54,682 nucleotides of DNA from Burkholderiaceae bacterium. GTDB lineage: Bacteria; Pseudomonadota; Gammaproteobacteria; Burkholderiales; Burkholderiaceae_C. The notes beneath the pieces were generated by a model. That model saw only the letters and a program-made list of their open reading frames with translations. It ran no database searches and was not told where the DNA came from. The stretch is taken from NCBI GenBank assembly GCA_016790515.1, contig JAEUOY010000142.1, forward strand, positions 1 to 54,682, written 5' to 3'. Numbering within the stretch: the first letter of the stretch is position 1; each line of letters opens with the position of its first letter. This document shows, in pieces, positions 24,753 to 33,689 of this stretch. Both the position numbers and the translations under genes were made by a program.

Positions 24753-27299
24753 TCAGCTCATCAGGCGGGAGGGGTCGGCATCGAGCTTGGCCAGCGCGCT
24801 GCGCGTGGCCTTCACCGTCAGCGCCTCGTCCTGCGCCGGCAGCAGCAGGCCGGCCTGCAGGAAGGCCGCCAGCCGATGCTGCTGGAACAGCACGCAGCGG
24901 CCGTTCGGCGCGACGAACAGCGACAGCTGCCGGCGCATGCCGTGCCAGGCCAGCTGCACGTTCTCGCGCCGGTTGCGGTACTCCAGCGTGTACCAGCTGC
25001 CGACCAGCAGCTCGCGCGCCCAGGCCAGCATCGGCGGCGTCGGCATCGTGCCGCCTTCGGACACCACCTCGAGCTCGGAGCTCTCGTGGCCCGACAGGTC
25101 GAGCACCAGCGATTCGTCGATCTCCACCGGCTCGGCGCCGGGCAGCAGTTCCTCGAGCGACTCGAGCCGCTCCATCAGGTCCTGCAGGCGGTCGTTGGGG
25201 ATCACCGCGGCCTTGGCGGTGAAGGCCGCGGCCAGCGCATTGTTCAGCGCGTTGATGCGCTCTTCCTGCTTCTCGGGGCTCATGTTGGCCGAGGCCATGC
25301 CCTCGCGCAGGCGCTTGAGCAGCGGCGGCAGCCGGCGGATGACCTCGGCGCGCTCCTCGCGCGTGACCTTGGCGCTGGCCGACCAGATCAGGTCGGCGGC
25401 GGCGCGCTTCATCGCCTTGGTCTCGGCGGCCTGGCCGCCGTAGCGCACCGCGGAGGTCGCCAGCACGTCGGCCCAGACCTGGAACAGGAACTGGCGCACG
25501 CCCTCCTGCACCGGCACCTCGTTGAGCATGCGACGCAGTTCGATCGTGTACTGGATCGCCAGCGTCTCGCGCTGCTCGACCTGCTGGGCCAGCGAGACGC
25601 CGCGCCGCGAGGCCTCGTTCTCGTTCTTGAAGTAGTGCTCGAGGAACTTTTCGAACTCGACCAGCACGGTCTGGAAGACGCGGCGGCCGGTGTCCGGGTA
25701 GGCCTCGACGACCTGCACGACGCGCTTGATCTCCTTCTCGAGCGCATCGCCGATCGCCCGGCTGCCGCTGTCCAGCCCCATCACGCAGGCGCCCATGCGG
25801 TCGATCAGCCGGCGCGCCGGGTGGTCCAGCGTCGCGAAGAAGTCGGGCTCGCTGACCGCCACCCGCAGCACCGGCATCTGCAGCCGGGCGAACCAGACCC
25901 GCATCGCCGCCGGGATGCGGTCCTCGGTCAGGATGCTCTGGAACATCATCGCGACGATCTCGATCGTCGCCCGTTCGGCCGCCGTGCCCGCGGCCTGCTT
26001 CAACGCCTGCTTGCCCTGTTGCAGTTCCTCGAGCAGCATCGGCCCGGTGGCCACCAGCACGTCGGGGGACGCACCGGGCGCCAGCGCCTGGCCCGGCACC
26101 GGCGCAAAGCGCTGCCGCAGGTTCTGCTGGGCGTTGCTGATCGCCAGCGACAAGGCCTCGGTCACCGGCCGGGCCTGCGAGGTGTCCGAAAAGCCCGGCA
26201 GGTGGCGGCCGACCAGGCGGTTGAGCCGGCCGAGCACCGCCTCGGCATGGTCACTGCCGCGCGCCAGCGGCGCGGCGCGGGTCATCATGCGGGTCTCGTC
26301 GCCGACGCCGGCCCCTCCGGCCGCCCCTGGGCCGCGTTCGCGCGGCGACGACGCCTGCGGCGAAGGTGCCGCCGGCCCCGGCGGCCGCGTCAGCGGCGCT
26401 GCACCGGGCCAGGCGTGCCGGCCGCCGCCGCGCGGCGCTGCTGCAGCGCCGCCGCCACCGGCGTAGTTGCCGGTCTGGTAGCTGCCGGTCTGGTAAGTGC
26501 CGGTCTGGTAGTGCGAGGCGCGGCCCGGCGCGCCGAATTCGGAAGCACCGGGATCGGTCCCCCCCTGGCGGCCGGCCCTCGCCGGCGGGCCTGGCGCCCG
26601 AGCGCCGCCGCGGCCCGCCACGCCCGCAGCGTCGGCCGGTTCGCGATTGCGGCGGATCTGCGGCCGCAGGTCGACATCCTGCATCACCTGCTGGCTGATC
26701 AGCCAGCGGTTGGTCTCGTGGTAGGCCTCTTCGGCCAGTGCTGAGAACTCCTCGTGCAGCAGCGGCTGGGCTTCACGCCAGTCGGTCGCGGTCAGGCCGG
26801 CCGAGCGCCAGGCCTCCAGCACCACCTGCGCCAGGACATGGGCGCGCAGCATGTCATGGGTGTCCAGTTCGCCGCGGCGCTCCAGCATCGCGACGCGCGA
26901 GCGCAGGTCGGTGAACTCCCAGCCGGCGCGGTCCATGACCGCCAGCGCCAGCCGCGAGGCGAGGATCTCGCGCTCGATCGTGTCGTTGTCGACCAGCGAC
27001 ATCCCGCCGGCGGCGCCGGCCGAGGGCAGGCCGCCCATCTGCGAGGTCGCCACGCCGTGCTGCAGCACGTGCCGCAGGCCGCCGGCCATCGCGCCGTGCC
27101 AGTTGCCGGAATGCTTCATCAGGCCCTGGACCAGGTCGCGCCGGCGCTGGCCGACGAGGTATTCGGCCGGCTTGTCGAGCAGTTCGCGCGAGCGCGTGCC
27201 GACCTGCGACACCAGCGTGGGCAGGCCCTTGAGCAGCGACTCGACGTAAAGCCGCCGCGCATGGGCTGCGATCTGGGCGGATTCGGCGTGGGTCGCCAT
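24753..27299 (-). CDS. DUF1631 family protein
   Basis: An 848-residue cytosolic protein matching DUF1631, a large family in beta- and gammaproteobacteria of unknown function, sometimes mislabelled thymidine phosphorylase. Helical N-terminal domain at 1-215. A low-complexity linker, roughly 215-345, is rich in Gly/Ala/Pro/Arg and contains three YQTG repeats (264-277). A helical body follows at 346-770. The C-terminal part (from about residue 775, LVGSWYTLEYRNRRENVQLAWHG) resembles a PilZ-like beta fold, which might bind c-di-GMP; the canonical RxxxR...DxSxxG motif is not evident. It is downstream of secF on the same strand with a 40-bp gap. Confidence 0.78.
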   Translation of the reverse strand: MATHAESAQIAAHARRLYVESLLKGLPTLVSQVGTRSRELLDKPAEYLVGQRRRDLVQGLMKHSGNWHGAMAGGLRHVLQHGVATSQMGGLPSAGAAGGMSLVDNDTIEREILASRLALAVMDRAGWEFTDLRSRVAMLERRGELDTHDMLRAHVLAQVVLEAWRSAGLTATDWREAQPLLHEEFSALAEEAYHETNRWLISQQVMQDVDLRPQIRRNREPADAAGVAGRGGARAPGPPARAGRQGGTDPGASEFGAPGRASHYQTGTYQTGSYQTGNYAGGGGAAAAPRGGGRHAWPGAAPLTRPPGPAAPSPQASSPRERGPGAAGGAGVGDETRMMTRAAPLARGSDHAEAVLGRLNRLVGRHLPGFSDTSQARPVTEALSLAISNAQQNLRQRFAPVPGQALAPGASPDVLVATGPMLLEELQQGKQALKQAAGTAAERATIEIVAMMFQSILTEDRIPAAMRVWFARLQMPVLRVAVSEPDFFATLDHPARRLIDRMGACVMGLDSGSRAIGDALEKEIKRVVQVVEAYPDTGRRVFQTVLVEFEKFLEHYFKNENEASRRGVSLAQQVEQRETLAIQYTIELRRMLNEVPVQEGVRQFLFQVWADVLATSAVRYGGQAAETKAMKRAAADLIWSASAKVTREERAEVIRRLPPLLKRLREGMASANMSPEKQEERINALNNALAAAFTAKAAVIPNDRLQDLMERLESLEELLPGAEPVEIDESLVLDLSGHESSELEVVSEGGTMPTPPMLAWARELLVGSWYTLEYRNRRENVQLAWHGMRRQLSLFVAPNGRCVLFQQHRLAAFLQAGLLLPAQDEALTVKATRSALAKLDADPSRLMS

Positions 27300-27339
27300 G
27301 GCAACGGGGGCGGGTTCTGTGGCGGTGTCGACGCCCTAT

Positions 27340-28374
27340 CTATACCACGGCCCCGGCGTTGGGGTCGTTGGGATCGCCTTCCTTGGCCGCGGCCTTGACG
27401 AGATCCTCGCGCTTGACGCCCAGCCACATCGCGATCGCCGCGGCGACGAACACCGACGAGTAGATGCCGAACAGGATGCCGATGGTCAGCGCGACCGCGA
27501 AATAGTGCAGCGTCGGGCCGCCGAACAGCAGCATCGACAGCACCATCATCTGGGTCGAGCCGTGGGTGATCACGGTGCGGCTGATCGTGCTGGTGATCGC
27601 ATGGTCGATGACCTGCGGCGTGGTCATCTTGCGGTAGCGGCGGAACGATTCGCGGATGCGGTCGAAGATGACCACCGACTCGTTGACCGAGTAGCCCAGC
27701 ACCGCCAGCACCGCGGCCAGCACCGCCAGCGAGAACTCCCACTGGAAGAAGGCAAAGAAGCCCAGGATGATGATCACGTCGTGCAGGTTGGCGACGATCG
27801 CCGCGACCGAGAACTTCCACTCGAAGCGGAAGGCCAGGTAGATCATGATGCCGACGACGACGAAGGCCAGCGCCTTGGCGCCGTCGCTGGCCAGTTCATC
27901 GCCGACCGCAGGACCGACGAACTCGGTGCGCGACAGCGTGACGGGTTCGGCCCCGGCCGGCGTGGTGCAGGACGGCCGGCTGCCCTGCTCGCCCTGCGGC
28001 GTGGTGAAGGTCTGGGTGCCGACGGACCCGCCTTCGGCCGCGCACAGCTTGCCGAAGACCAGTCCGGCGACCTCGCTCTGCTTGATGTTCTGGCGCACCG
28101 GCAGGCGCACCAGCACGTCGCGCGAGGTGCCGAAGTTCTGCACCTGCACCTCGCCGAAGCCCATGCCCTCGACCACCGAGCGGGTCTTGCCGAGGTCGGC
28201 CGGCTGGGCGTAGGCCACCTCGAGCACGGTGCCGCCGGTGAACTCCACCGACAGGTGCAGCCCGCGCGTGACCAGGAAGAACACCGCCAGCGCGAAGGTG
28301 ACGAAGGAGACGACGTTGAACACCAGCGCATGCCGCATGAACGGGATGTCGCGGCGGATGCGGAAGAACTCCAT
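27340..28374 (-). CDS. secF: protein translocase subunit SecF
   Basis: A 344-residue inner-membrane partner of SecD that uses proton-motive force to complete Sec translocation. N-terminal helix (VSFVTFALAVFFLV), periplasmic domain starting VEFTGGTVLEVAY, then five helices with the signature FRFEWKFSVAAIVANLHDVIIILG and NESVVIFDRIRESFRRYRKMT. The C-terminus has a lysine/aspartate tail and ends in TAG. The gap to secD is 15 bp; secF is the third gene of yajC-secD-secF. Confidence 0.95.
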   Translation of the reverse strand: MEFFRIRRDIPFMRHALVFNVVSFVTFALAVFFLVTRGLHLSVEFTGGTVLEVAYAQPADLGKTRSVVEGMGFGEVQVQNFGTSRDVLVRLPVRQNIKQSEVAGLVFGKLCAAEGGSVGTQTFTTPQGEQGSRPSCTTPAGAEPVTLSRTEFVGPAVGDELASDGAKALAFVVVGIMIYLAFRFEWKFSVAAIVANLHDVIIILGFFAFFQWEFSLAVLAAVLAVLGYSVNESVVIFDRIRESFRRYRKMTTPQVIDHAITSTISRTVITHGSTQMMVLSMLLFGGPTLHYFAVALTIGILFGIYSSVFVAAAIAMWLGVKREDLVKAAAKEGDPNDPNAGAVV

Positions 28375-28389
28375 GGCTTGCGCTCCGGT

Positions 28390-30297
28390 TCAGGCCTTGG
28401 CGGCCGGTTCGTCGTCGATCGCCACCGCCGGCCGGGCCTCGCCGGCGCGCCAGACCTGGCCGATCGACACGCTCTTCAGCCGCTTCTTGCCGCCATACCA
28501 GAGGTTGACCAGCCCGCGCGAGAACATCACCGCCGAGAACATGCTGGTCAGGATGCCCAGGCAGTGCACCACCGCGAAGCCGCGCACGAAGCCCGAGCCG
28601 AAGGCCAGCAGCGCCAGGCCGGCGATCAGCGTCGTGATGTTCGAGTCGAGGATTGTCGCGAAGGCCTTCTCGTAGCCGGTGTTGATCGCCATCTGCGGCG
28701 AGGCGCCGCCACGCAGTTCCTCGCGCACGCGCTCGTTGATCAGCACGTTGGCGTCGATCGCCATGCCCAGCGTCAGCGCGATCGCGGCGATGCCGGGCAG
28801 CGTCAGCGTGGCCTGCAGCATCGACAGCACGCTGATCAGCAGCAGCAGGTTGAAGGCCAGCGCCAGCGTCGAGAACAGGCCGAACAGCAGGTAGTAGGCG
28901 CACATGAAGACGGCGATCGCCGCGAAGCCGTAGCCGACGCTGGCGAAGCCCTTGGCGATGTTCTCGGCGCCCAGGGTCGGGCCGATCGTGCGCTCCTCGA
29001 CGATCTCCATCGGCGCGGCCAGGCTGCCGGCGCGCAGCAGCAGCGCGGTGTCGGCGGCCTCGGTGGTCGTCATGCGGCCCGAGATCTGGACCCGGCCGCC
29101 GCCGATCTCGGAGCGGATCACCGGGGCGGTGACGACCTCGCCCTTGCCCTTCTCGAACAGGATGATCGCCATGCGCTTGTTGATGTTCTCGCGCGTGACG
29201 TCGCGGAAGATGCGCGCACCCTTGGCGTCCAGCGTCAGGTGCACGGCCGGTTCACCCTGGTTGTCGCCGGCGAAGCCGGGCTGGGCGTCGGTCAGGTTGT
29301 CGCCGGTCAGGATGACCTGGCGGAAGACGATGATCGGCGCGCCGTCCTTCTCGAGGTACTTCTCGCTGCCGAAGGGCACCGGGCCGCTGCCGCGCAGCGC
29401 GTCCAGCGCCTCGGTGCTGGTGTTGACCAGCCGCACTTCCAGCGTCGCGGTGCGGCCGATGATGTCCTTGGCCTTGGCGGTGTCCTGCACGCCGGGCAGT
29501 TGCACGACCACCCGGTCGGCGCCCTGCTGCTGGATCACCGGCTCGGCCACGCCGAGTTCGTTGACGCGGTTGTGCAGCGTCGTGATGTTCTGCTTGATCG
29601 CCGCATCCTGCACCGCCTTGGCGGCCTGCGGCTTCAGCGCGCCGGTCAGCCGGAACTCGCTGCCGTCGAGGCCTTCAGTCCAGTTCAGGTCGGGCAGCTG
29701 ATCGGCGAGCAGCGTGCGGGCCTGGGCCAGCACCGCCTGCTCGCGGAAGCGGATCACGACCTGGTTGCCGTCGCGGCTGATGCCGGCATGGCGGATGTTC
29801 TTGTCGCGCAGCAGCGTGCGCAGGTCGCCGGTCAGCGCCTCGGCCTTCTTCGTCAGCGCGGCCTTCATGTCGACCTGCATCAGGAAGTGCACGCCGCCGC
29901 GCAGGTCCAGCCCCAGGTACATCGGCAGCGCGTGCAGGCTGGTCAGCCAGTGCGGCGAGCGGCTCAGCAGGTTCAGCGCGACGATGTACGAGGGATTGGC
30001 CGGATCGGGGTTCAGCGCCCGGCCGATCGCGTCCTTGGCCTTGATCTGCTCGTCGGTGGTCGCGAAGCGGGCCTTGACCGAGTTGCCCTCGAACTGCACG
30101 AAGTCGGGCTTCAGCCCGGCGGCGGCCAGCGACTGCTCGATGCGCGGGACCAGGCCGGCATCGAGCTTCAGCGTGGCCTTGCCGCTGGAGACCTGCACCG
30201 CCGGCGCCTCGCCGTACAGGTTGGGCAGCGTGTAGAGCAGGCCGATGACCAGCGCCAGACCTAAGATCGTGTACTTCCACCAGGGATAGCGGTTCAT
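28390..30297 (-). CDS. secD: protein translocase subunit SecD
   Basis: A 635-residue membrane protein, the family's usual size. It has an N-terminal helix (YTILGLALVIGLLYTLPNLYG), then LGLDLRGGVHFLMQVD, the periplasmic P1 head (about 60-440), and five C-terminal helices with TLPGIAAIALTLGMAIDANVLINERVREE, the SecD/RND signature carrying a conserved Asp. It acts with SecF and YajC on SecYEG in pulling preproteins into the periplasm. The gap to yajC is 136 bp; secD, secF and probably yajC are co-expressed. Confidence 0.96.
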   Translation of the reverse strand: MNRYPWWKYTILGLALVIGLLYTLPNLYGEAPAVQVSSGKATLKLDAGLVPRIEQSLAAAGLKPDFVQFEGNSVKARFATTDEQIKAKDAIGRALNPDPANPSYIVALNLLSRSPHWLTSLHALPMYLGLDLRGGVHFLMQVDMKAALTKKAEALTGDLRTLLRDKNIRHAGISRDGNQVVIRFREQAVLAQARTLLADQLPDLNWTEGLDGSEFRLTGALKPQAAKAVQDAAIKQNITTLHNRVNELGVAEPVIQQQGADRVVVQLPGVQDTAKAKDIIGRTATLEVRLVNTSTEALDALRGSGPVPFGSEKYLEKDGAPIIVFRQVILTGDNLTDAQPGFAGDNQGEPAVHLTLDAKGARIFRDVTRENINKRMAIILFEKGKGEVVTAPVIRSEIGGGRVQISGRMTTTEAADTALLLRAGSLAAPMEIVEERTIGPTLGAENIAKGFASVGYGFAAIAVFMCAYYLLFGLFSTLALAFNLLLLISVLSMLQATLTLPGIAAIALTLGMAIDANVLINERVREELRGGASPQMAINTGYEKAFATILDSNITTLIAGLALLAFGSGFVRGFAVVHCLGILTSMFSAVMFSRGLVNLWYGGKKRLKSVSIGQVWRAGEARPAVAIDDEPAAKA

Positions 30298-30433
30298 CGT
30301 GCGTTCCTAGTCCCGGGCACCGGGCTGGCCTCAGCGCCGGCGCGATGCGGGCAGGCCACCGTTTGCGGCCGGGCGCAGCTTCGGCACCGGCCCGAGCGGC
30401 ATCCACGCGACGCTGGCCGCCTCATTTGCCGGG

Positions 30434-30775
30434 TCACTTGCCGTACGTGCCCTTGGGCAGCACCTGCACCACCGAGGCGCGCTGCACCTGAAGCTCGACG
30501 CCGTTGGCCACCTCGACGCCGATCATCGTCTCGCCGATCTTGGCGACGCGGCCGATCACGCCGCCGGCGACCACCACCTCGTCGCCCTTGGCCAGCGCGT
30601 CGATCATCGCCTTGTGCTCCTTCTGGCGCTTCATCTGCGGCCGGATCATGATGAAGTAGAGCACCACGAACATCAGCACCAGCGGCAGCAGCTGGCCGAG
30701 CGAGCCGAACATCGACTCGGCGGTGCCGGTGGCGGCGGCCGGGGCGGCCTGGGCAAAGGCTTGGGAAATGAACAC
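30434..30775 (-). CDS. yajC: preprotein translocase subunit YajC
   Basis: A 113-residue single-span membrane protein. I take GTG at 30775 as start, giving MFISQAFAQAAPAAA, the common betaproteobacterial N-terminus, with GAGG 9 bp before it; the longer TTG start at 30793 is unlikely. One helix (LLPLVLMFVVLYFIMIRPQ, about residues 27-46) is followed by KRQKEHKAMIDALAKGDEVVVAGG. It heads the yajC-secD-secF order. The usual upstream genes queA and tgt are absent. Confidence 0.93.
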   Translation of the reverse strand: MFISQAFAQAAPAAATGTAESMFGSLGQLLPLVLMFVVLYFIMIRPQMKRQKEHKAMIDALAKGDEVVVAGGVIGRVAKIGETMIGVEVANGVELQVQRASVVQVLPKGTYGK

Positions 30776-30869
30776 GTTGATGGTCCTCGGCAAGGGCCCC
30801 GCGGGGCTGCGGGCAAACCGCCGATTGTAGGTTGCGGGTGGCCGGCGGGCGCTTACCCGGGCGGCAGGC

Positions 30870-31829
30870 TCAGAACAGCGCCATGCTGAGCTTGCGGCGG
30901 TACTGGTCGACCAGCGGATCGCCGGCGGCCACCGCGGCGCGGCCGGTCAGCTCCAGCGCGCCCTTGGCAGGCTCGCCGGCGGCGGCCTTGCCGGCAGCCG
31001 GCTTGGGCGCAGGCCTGCTCATCAGCTCCAGGATCGCCACGTAGGTCTTGCGGGCGAGCTGGCCGTTCCACTCCTTGTCGCGCATCACGATCTCGAGCAG
31101 CGCGTCCATCGCGTCGGTGAAACGGCCGTCGGCCATCAGGCCCTGGGCCAGTTCGTAGCGGGCCTCGAAGTCGCGCCGGTTGGCCTCGATCGCGGCGGCC
31201 AGTTGCTCGGCCGAACGCCCGGTGGGCGCCTTCTCGCAGGCGTCCAGCCACAGCCCCAGCGCGGCGATGCGGCCGTCGATCATCGCCTTGCTGGCCACCG
31301 GCTGCCAGGCCTGGCGGGCCTGGGCGATGGCGCCGCTCTCGATCAGCAGCTTGACGTAGTCGCCCCTTGCGGCGTCGTTGGCCGGGTCGATCGCCACCGC
31401 CTGCTGCAGCTTGGCCAGCGCGCTGTCGACGTCACCCTCGGCTTCCAGCGCCTCGGCCTCGGCGGCCTCCTCTTCGGCGGCCTGCGCCTCGGCACTGGGC
31501 ACATGGCGGTCGAGGAATTCGCGGATCTGCGGCTCGGGGATCGCGCCGACGAAGCCGTCGACCGGCTGGCCCTTGTCGAACAGCACGCAGAACGGGATCG
31601 AGCGCACGCCGAAGGCCTGGCTCAGCTGGCCGGCGATCTCGGGCTGGTCGTCGCTGTTGAGCTTGGCGAGCTTGAAGCGCCCGCCGTAGGCCGCCTCCAC
31701 CTTCTCGAGCAGCGGGCCCAGCGTGCGGCAGGGGCCGCACCAGGGCGCCCAGATGTCCAGCAGCACCGGCTGCTGCATCGAGGCCTGGATCAGCTCGGCT
31801 TCGAAATTCTGGATCGTGATGTCGCTCAT
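30870..31829 (-). CDS. CnoX/YbbN-like thioredoxin with TPR domain
   Basis: A 319-residue protein. The thioredoxin domain (1-110) has WAPWCGPCRTL with intact CGPC (about 31-34), SIPFCVLFDKGQPVDGFVG with the cis-Pro, and then a helical-repeat region (about 115-270, EGDVDSALAKLQQAVAIDPAND) typical of YbbN/CnoX. CnoX guards chaperones from over-oxidation; E. coli CnoX lacks the CxxC pair, so this active-site form resembles the alphaproteobacterial type. It has an Ala/Lys-rich linker (about 280-300). It is divergent from purE. Confidence 0.87.
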   Translation of the reverse strand: MSDITIQNFEAELIQASMQQPVLLDIWAPWCGPCRTLGPLLEKVEAAYGGRFKLAKLNSDDQPEIAGQLSQAFGVRSIPFCVLFDKGQPVDGFVGAIPEPQIREFLDRHVPSAEAQAAEEEAAEAEALEAEGDVDSALAKLQQAVAIDPANDAARGDYVKLLIESGAIAQARQAWQPVASKAMIDGRIAALGLWLDACEKAPTGRSAEQLAAAIEANRRDFEARYELAQGLMADGRFTDAMDALLEIVMRDKEWNGQLARKTYVAILELMSRPAPKPAAGKAAAGEPAKGALELTGRAAVAAGDPLVDQYRRKLSMALF

Positions 31830-31890
31830 GGTGTCGGACGGTCTTCGGGGTGATGGGAAAGGCGAACCGAGGCAGGTAGGGGCGGCCGCC

Positions 31891-31896
31891 TACAAT
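31891..31896 (+). promoter_or_regulatory. -10 box for purE
   Basis: TACAAT at 31891-31896 in an AT-richer patch (31889-31917) between the thioredoxin gene and purE; a start point near 31903 would leave a leader of about 50 bases before the chosen GTG at 31953. The -35 is unclear. Confidence 0.5.
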
Positions 31897-31952
31897 TCAA
31901 TGTTTTTGCAGTCCAGCCGGAGCCCGATGCCTTGCCAGCCGTGGAGATCAGC

Positions 31953-32489
31953 GTGCAACACGCGGTGAACAGCGTCCCCGACCCGACGGCCGGCGTGCGG
32001 GAGGGCGTGGTGGTGGGCGTCCTGATGGGATCGTCCAGCGACTGGGAGACGATGCGCCCGGCGGCCCAGATTCTCGCCGAGTTTGGCGTGGCGCATGAAT
32101 GCCGGGTGGTCTCTGCGCACCGCATGCCCGACGAGATGTTCGCCTATGCCGAGGCCGCCGCCGGCCGCGGCCTGCGCGCGATCATCGCCGGCGCCGGCGG
32201 CGCGGCCCACCTGCCGGGCATGCTGGCGGCCAAGACCACGGTGCCGGTGCTCGGCGTGCCGGTGGCCAGCCGGCACCTGTCGGGGGTCGACTCGCTGCAC
32301 TCGATCGTCCAGATGCCCAAGGGCATCCCGGTGGCCACCTTCGCGATCGGCGCCTCCGGCGCGGCCAATGCGGCGCTGTTCGCGGTGGCGATGCTGGCCT
32401 GCGGCGACGCCGCGCTGCACGACCGGCTGCTGGCCTTCCGCGCCCGTCAGACCGACGCCGCCCGCGCGATGAGCGCCGAATTGACATGA
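31953..32489 (+). CDS. purE: N5-carboxyaminoimidazole ribonucleotide mutase, class I
   Basis: A 178-residue enzyme converting N5-CAIR to CAIR in purine synthesis. The start is GTG at 31953 with GGAG 6 bp ahead; TTG at 31932 or GTG at 31941 are alternatives. [16 protein letters not shown] is the P-loop-like CAIR-binding start, [15 protein letters not shown] has the catalytic His, and [17 protein letters not shown] follows. All class I features are present, so it depends on PurK. The stop lies in an 11-bp duplication ahead of purK. Confidence 0.92.
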   Translation: MQHAVNSVPDPTAGVREGVVVGVLMGSSSDWETMRPAAQILAEFGVAHECRVVSAHRMPDEMFAYAEAAAGRGLRAIIAGAGGAAHLPGMLAAKTTVPVLGVPVASRHLSGVDSLHSIVQMPKGIPVATFAIGASGAANAALFAVAMLACGDAALHDRLLAFRARQTDAARAMSAELT

Positions 32490-32504
32490 GTTCGACATGA
32501 GTTC
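32483..32504 (+). repeat. 11-bp tandem duplication at purE/purK junction
   Basis: GACATGAGTTC occurs twice in a row (32483-32493 and 32494-32504). The first copy provides the purE stop TGA plus a frameshifted ATG; the second provides the purK ATG at 32497. Removing one copy would leave the standard overlapping ATGA junction. Confidence 0.92.
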
Positions 32505-33678
32505 GAAACTGATCCTCCCCGGCGCGACGCTGGGCGTGATGGGCGGCGGCCAGCTCGGCCGCATGTTCGTGCAGGCGGCGCAGGAGATGGGCTACTTCAC
32601 CGCGGTGCTCGACCCCGACGTCACCTCGCCGGCCGGCCTGGTGGCGCATTACCACATCGAGGCCGGCTACCTCGACGAGCAGGGCCTGGCGCAGCTGATG
32701 CAGCGCAGCGACGCGATCACCACCGAGTTCGAGAACGTGCCCGCCGGCGCGCTGGTCACGCTGGGCGCGCACCGGCCGGTGGCACCCACCGCCGACGCGG
32801 TGGCGGTCTGCCAGGACCGCGCCAAGGAGAAGCTGCAGTTCCGCCGCTGCGGCGTGCCCTGCGCGCCCTACGCGCTGATCGACACGCCCGAGCGGCTGGC
32901 CGCGGTGCCCGACGAACTGCTGCCCGGCATCCTGAAGACGGCCAGGCTGGGCTACGACGGCAAGGGCCAGGCCCGGGTCGCCGACCGCGCCGCGCTGGCC
33001 GCCGCCTGGGACGCGCTGGGCCGCGTGCCCTGCGTGCTCGAACGGCAGCTGCCGCTGGCACTCGAGCTCAGCGTGGTGGTCGCCCGCAGCGCCGCCGGCG
33101 AGCTGGTGCGCCTGCCGGTGCAGCAGAATCTGCACCGCGACGGCATCCTGGCGGTCACCCAGGTGCCGGCGCCCGATGCCTCGCCGGCGCTTCAGCAGCA
33201 GGCCGCCGACGCCGCCGCCACGCTGGCCGAGGCGATGCATTACGTCGGCGTGCTGTGCGTCGAGTTCTTCGTGCTGGCCGACGACGTGCCGGGCCTGTCG
33301 GGCCGCCTGGTCGCCAACGAGATGGCGCCGCGGCCGCACAACTCGGGCCATTGGTCGATCGACGGCGCCGATGTCAGCCAGTTCGAGCTGCAGGTGCGCA
33401 CGCTGGCCAACCTGCCGCTGGTGGCGCCGCGCCGGCATTCGGCCGCGGTGATGCTGAACCTGCTCGGCGACCTGTGGTTCCGCGACGGCGAGCGCGAGAC
33501 GACACCGCCCTGGCCGCAGGTGCTGGCGCTGCCCGGCGTGCACCTGCACCTGTACGGCAAGGCCAGCGCGCGCCGCGGCCGCAAGATGGGCCACCTGACG
33601 GTGACCGCGGCGGACCCCGAGGCGGCCCGCGCCACCGCGCTGCAGGCCGCGGCGCTGCTGGGCCTGCCGGCTTTCTGA
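32497..33678 (+). CDS. purK: N5-carboxyaminoimidazole ribonucleotide synthase
   Basis: A 393-residue ATP-grasp enzyme making N5-CAIR from AIR, bicarbonate and ATP. LGVMGGGQLGRMFVQAAQEMGY, DPDVTSPAG, TTEFENVP and LKTARLGYDGKGQARV are the family signatures; NEMAPRPHNSGHWSIDG (about 272-290) lies in the ATP-grasp metal region. It follows purE after 7 bp and works as its partner. It is followed by a Sua5 gene, as in the canonical purC-purE-purK-sua5 order, although purC is elsewhere here. Confidence 0.95.
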   Translation: MSSKLILPGATLGVMGGGQLGRMFVQAAQEMGYFTAVLDPDVTSPAGLVAHYHIEAGYLDEQGLAQLMQRSDAITTEFENVPAGALVTLGAHRPVAPTADAVAVCQDRAKEKLQFRRCGVPCAPYALIDTPERLAAVPDELLPGILKTARLGYDGKGQARVADRAALAAAWDALGRVPCVLERQLPLALELSVVVARSAAGELVRLPVQQNLHRDGILAVTQVPAPDASPALQQQAADAAATLAEAMHYVGVLCVEFFVLADDVPGLSGRLVANEMAPRPHNSGHWSIDGADVSQFELQVRTLANLPLVAPRRHSAAVMLNLLGDLWFRDGERETTPPWPQVLALPGVHLHLYGKASARRGRKMGHLTVTAADPEAARATALQAAALLGLPAF

Positions 33679-33689
33679 TCGCTGCGCCG

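Noticed and set aside
27298-30264. Plus-strand 988-codon frame opposite secD/secF
   Set aside because: Shadow of the Sec genes; composition is biased toward Arg/Gln/His/Ala/Asp and no motif is found.
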